Source: Brachybacterium sillae (GTDB taxonomy: Bacteria > Actinomycetota > Actinomycetes > Actinomycetales > Dermabacteraceae). From it: a stretch of 64,000 nucleotides of DNA. The number at the start of each line of letters is the position of its first letter. Positions within the stretch are counted from its first letter, which is position 1. Made by a program: the position numbers and the translations under genes. The notes beneath the pieces were generated by a model. That model saw nothing but the letters and a program-made list of their open reading frames with translations. It was not told the origin of the DNA and did not search any database. Location: the NCBI RefSeq assembly GCF_025028335.1, contig NZ_JAFEUW010000001.1:2418001-2482000 (forward strand), given 5' to 3'. Shown here one piece after another: positions 62,560-64,000 of the stretch.

Positions 62560-62565
62560 AGTGTA
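62560..62565 (-). promoter_or_regulatory. -10 box for the leuS leader transcript
   Basis: TACACT on the minus strand ends six bases before the leader-peptide GTG. A weak TCGACG at 62586-62581 may be the -35. Its position indicates that transcription begins at the leader start codon. Confidence 0.5.
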
Positions 62566-62712
62566 CGCGGGTGACTGGTCCGTCGACGGTGCGGCCGGGC
62601 CGTGGACGACCCGCCGCCCCGGGAGGCTCGGCCACCGGTGTGAGGCACGGGACGCCCCGGATGTGACCCGCGAGGCGGCGAGCGGAGGCTGCGCGGGCGT
62701 AGCGTCGGAGGC

Positions 62713-62928
62713 ATGGACAGCGCGAACCCCACCGGCAACGGACGACACGCCTCGGGGAAGGCGATGCCGAGGTGTCCGTTGCGGCCCGGTGACCCGTGCT
62801 CCCTGTGCGTCCCCGGGGCCACTGGCCCCCACGACTGCCAGACTGTGCGTCTGGTGATGGAGGACCCGGATCTGCGGGAGATGCTGCGCGAGAAGCAGGC
62901 CGCGTACCGCGCCTCCACGGCGGCCTGA
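62713..62928 (+). CDS. Small Cys-rich protein (DUF6767-like)
   Basis: A 71-residue protein. The core from residue 18 has four Cys in MPRCPLRPGDPCSLCVPG and PHDCQTVRLVM, followed by an acidic helix PDLREMLREKQAAY. The spacing resembles a small metal-binding site (CPLRPGDPCxLC). It is a conserved actinobacterial family of unknown function as far as I recall. ATG 62713 lies 7 nt after TAGCGT and probably is leaderless. It stands alone between leuS (divergent) and panD. Confidence 0.75.
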   Translation: MDSANPTGNGRHASGKAMPRCPLRPGDPCSLCVPGATGPHDCQTVRLVMEDPDLREMLREKQAAYRASTAA

Positions 62929-62956
62929 CCCTGCGTCGGCACTGCGGCGGTCGGGC

Positions 62957-63364
62957 TCAGCGGGTGGGCAGCTGGTCGGTCGCCCCGGGCACGGGCTGCC
63001 CGGCATCGTGGCCGATCTCCACGATCCGGTTGTTCTCGTCGACGTGCACCACCCGCGGTTGGTGCTGGGCCATCTCCTCCGGAGTGAACATCCCGTAGGC
63101 CATGACGATCACCAGATCGCCCGGGTTCACCAGGTGGGCGGCCGCCCCGTTGATGGAGAGGATGCCACTGCCGCGCTCGCCCTCGATCACGTAGGTCTCC
63201 AGGCGGGAGCCGTTGGAGACGTCCACCACCGCGACCTTCTCGTTCTCGACCAGACCGGCGGCATCCAGCAGGTCGGCGTCGATGGTGACGGAACCGATGT
63301 AGTGCAGGTCCGCCTGGGTCACGGTCGCACGGTGGATCTTCGAGGTCATCAGAGTGCGCATCAT
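62957..63364 (-). CDS. panD: Aspartate 1-decarboxylase precursor PanD
   Basis: A 135-residue proenzyme that makes beta-alanine for pantothenate and CoA. Self-cleavage occurs between Gly24 and Ser25 (HYIGSVTID), and the residue numbering then matches E. coli PanD exactly, which supports ATG 63364. The core follows with [14 protein letters not shown] and [15 protein letters not shown] promoter-like CAGACT ends 8 nt before the ATG. Monocistronic here; other pan genes are not in the window. Confidence 0.97.
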   Translation of the reverse strand: MMRTLMTSKIHRATVTQADLHYIGSVTIDADLLDAAGLVENEKVAVVDVSNGSRLETYVIEGERGSGILSINGAAAHLVNPGDLVIVMAYGMFTPEEMAQHQPRVVHVDENNRIVEIGHDAGQPVPGATDQLPTR

Positions 63365-63460
63365 CGCCGTCCAGTCTGGCACGCCGCGGGTGAACGGCGA
63401 AGGCCGAAGCGTGTGGGATGCGCGATGATGGTCGGACTCGTCCCGGAAGGAATCCCCACC

Positions 63461-64000
63461 ATGCCCAAGGCCCGTCGGCGCTCTGCGCACCGCTCCGAGC
63501 GTTTCGAGGAGATGGCGCTGCCCGAGGAGCTTCTCGTCGCCCTCGAGGAGCAGGGGCTGGTGCGCGCCTTCGAGATCCAGGAGGCGATCCTCCCGGACGC
63601 CCTCGCCGGGCGGGACGTCCTGGCGCGGGCCGAGACCGGCTCCGGCAAGACCCTCGCGTTCGCGCTGGCGCTCACGGCCCGCTTCCGGGGTCGCCGCGCG
63701 CATCGCCGCCGCCCCCTGGGCGTGGTGCTGGTGCCCACCCGGGAGCTCGCGGTGCAGGTGGTCGACACCCTGCATCCCTTCGCGCGGGCCGTCGGGATCC
63801 GCGCGCAACTGGTCTCCGGCGGCATGAACATCGACAAGCAGGCCGAGGCCCTCGCCCGCGGCGTCGAGATCATCGTCGCCACCCCCGGCCGCCTGCTGGA
63901 CCTCGCCGAACGAGGCGACCTGATGCTCGACCGGGTCGAGAGCACCGTCATCGACGAGGCCGACCACATGGCCGACCTCGGCTTCCTCCCGGATGTGGCG
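63461..64000 (+). CDS. DEAD-box RNA helicase, 3'-partial
   Basis: The first 180 residues of a DEAD-box ATPase, running off the end of the window. Motifs in order are the Q-motif FEIQEAI, motif I AETGSGKT, Ia PTRELAV, Ib TPGRLLD and II DEADHM. It would unwind RNA using ATP. ATG 63461 has GGAAGGA upstream at 9 nt. The N-terminus is short and basic ([12 protein letters not shown]). The C-terminal half and any extension lie outside the window. Confidence 0.95.
   Translation, partial: MPKARRRSAHRSERFEEMALPEELLVALEEQGLVRAFEIQEAILPDALAGRDVLARAETGSGKTLAFALALTARFRGRRAHRRRPLGVVLVPTRELAVQVVDTLHPFARAVGIRAQLVSGGMNIDKQAEALARGVEIIVATPGRLLDLAERGDLMLDRVESTVIDEADHMADLGFLPDVA

Noticed and set aside
1-64000. 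Mobile elements, prophage, CRISPR arrays, rRNA or tRNA genes
   Set aside because: No transposase or integrase genes, no direct-repeat arrays and no RNA gene signatures were seen; composition is uniform.

Overview
The window is about 70% G+C, densely packed, and carries the actinobacterial gene order dnaK-grpE-dnaJ-hspR with HspR-type (HAIR) operators. Other actinobacterial traits are a GDP-mannose-dependent MgtA-like glycosyltransferase, many apparently leaderless genes, and frequent GTG starts. I place it in the Actinomycetota, most likely the Micrococcales. A Brachybacterium/Dermabacteraceae-like host is a low-confidence guess. The DNA looks like ordinary chromosome. I saw no insertion sequence, prophage, CRISPR array, tRNA or rRNA.

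Layout. 1-3.0 kb: a frameshifted EEP hydrolase fragment, a methyltransferase, a GNAT enzyme and a NUDIX enzyme. 3.1-5.5 kb: an ascorbate-type PTS (fused IIAB, then IIC) on the minus strand. 5.7-10.3 kb: a membrane alpha/beta-hydrolase, a translationally coupled regulator/serine hydrolase/membrane protein cassette, and a PNPOx-like stress protein. 10.4-15.0 kb: the dnaK heat-shock operon, ending in its own repressor gene hspR. 15.0-18.2 kb: two glycosyltransferases flanking a VTT membrane protein. 18.4-21.6 kb: a PEBP protein and two tandem paralogous ATP-grasp ligases. 21.7-30.5 kb: a maltose/maltodextrin operon (malE-malF-malG and two GH13 enzymes) with a divergent LacI-type regulator and a CTTGCA-type operator. 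30.6-38.8 kb: trpS, a TPM-domain protein, cysK-cysE, a sirtuin, an aldo/keto reductase, an orphan arginine deiminase and a GNAT enzyme. 38.9-44.8 kb: gcvT-gcvH-gcvP and a MetE-like protein. 44.9-50.4 kb: an MgtA-like glycosyltransferase, two class I amidotransferases, a small membrane protein, DeoD and an MFS transporter. 50.4-56.2 kb: a degenerate AMP-binding protein, DUF952, a coupled small-ORF/phosphatase/amidase/S4 cluster and a PrsW protease. 56.4-64 kb: clpB (HAIR operator), a tiny secreted Tyr-rich peptide, leuS with a leader-peptide attenuator, a Cys-rich small protein, panD and the start of a DEAD-box helicase.

How it works together. HspR encoded at 14.5 kb probably represses both its own operon and clpB, because HAIR repeats lie at both promoters. 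The mal operon imports maltodextrins and cleaves them with two GH13 hydrolases under the divergent LacI-type regulator. About nineteen start codons lie 6-8 nt downstream of a TANNNT/CANNNT hexamer with no Shine-Dalgarno, which marks leaderless transcripts. Seven gene pairs overlap through GTGA and two through ATGA, indicating translational coupling. The most notable regulatory element is upstream of leuS: a leaderless 8-residue ORF with three consecutive Leu codons followed by a hairpin and a U-run. The most interesting unassigned items are the tandem ATP-grasp pair (possibly peptidoglycan-bridge ligases), the 23-residue Tyr-rich secreted peptide after clpB, and the small-ORF/LMW-phosphatase/amidase/S4 cluster.
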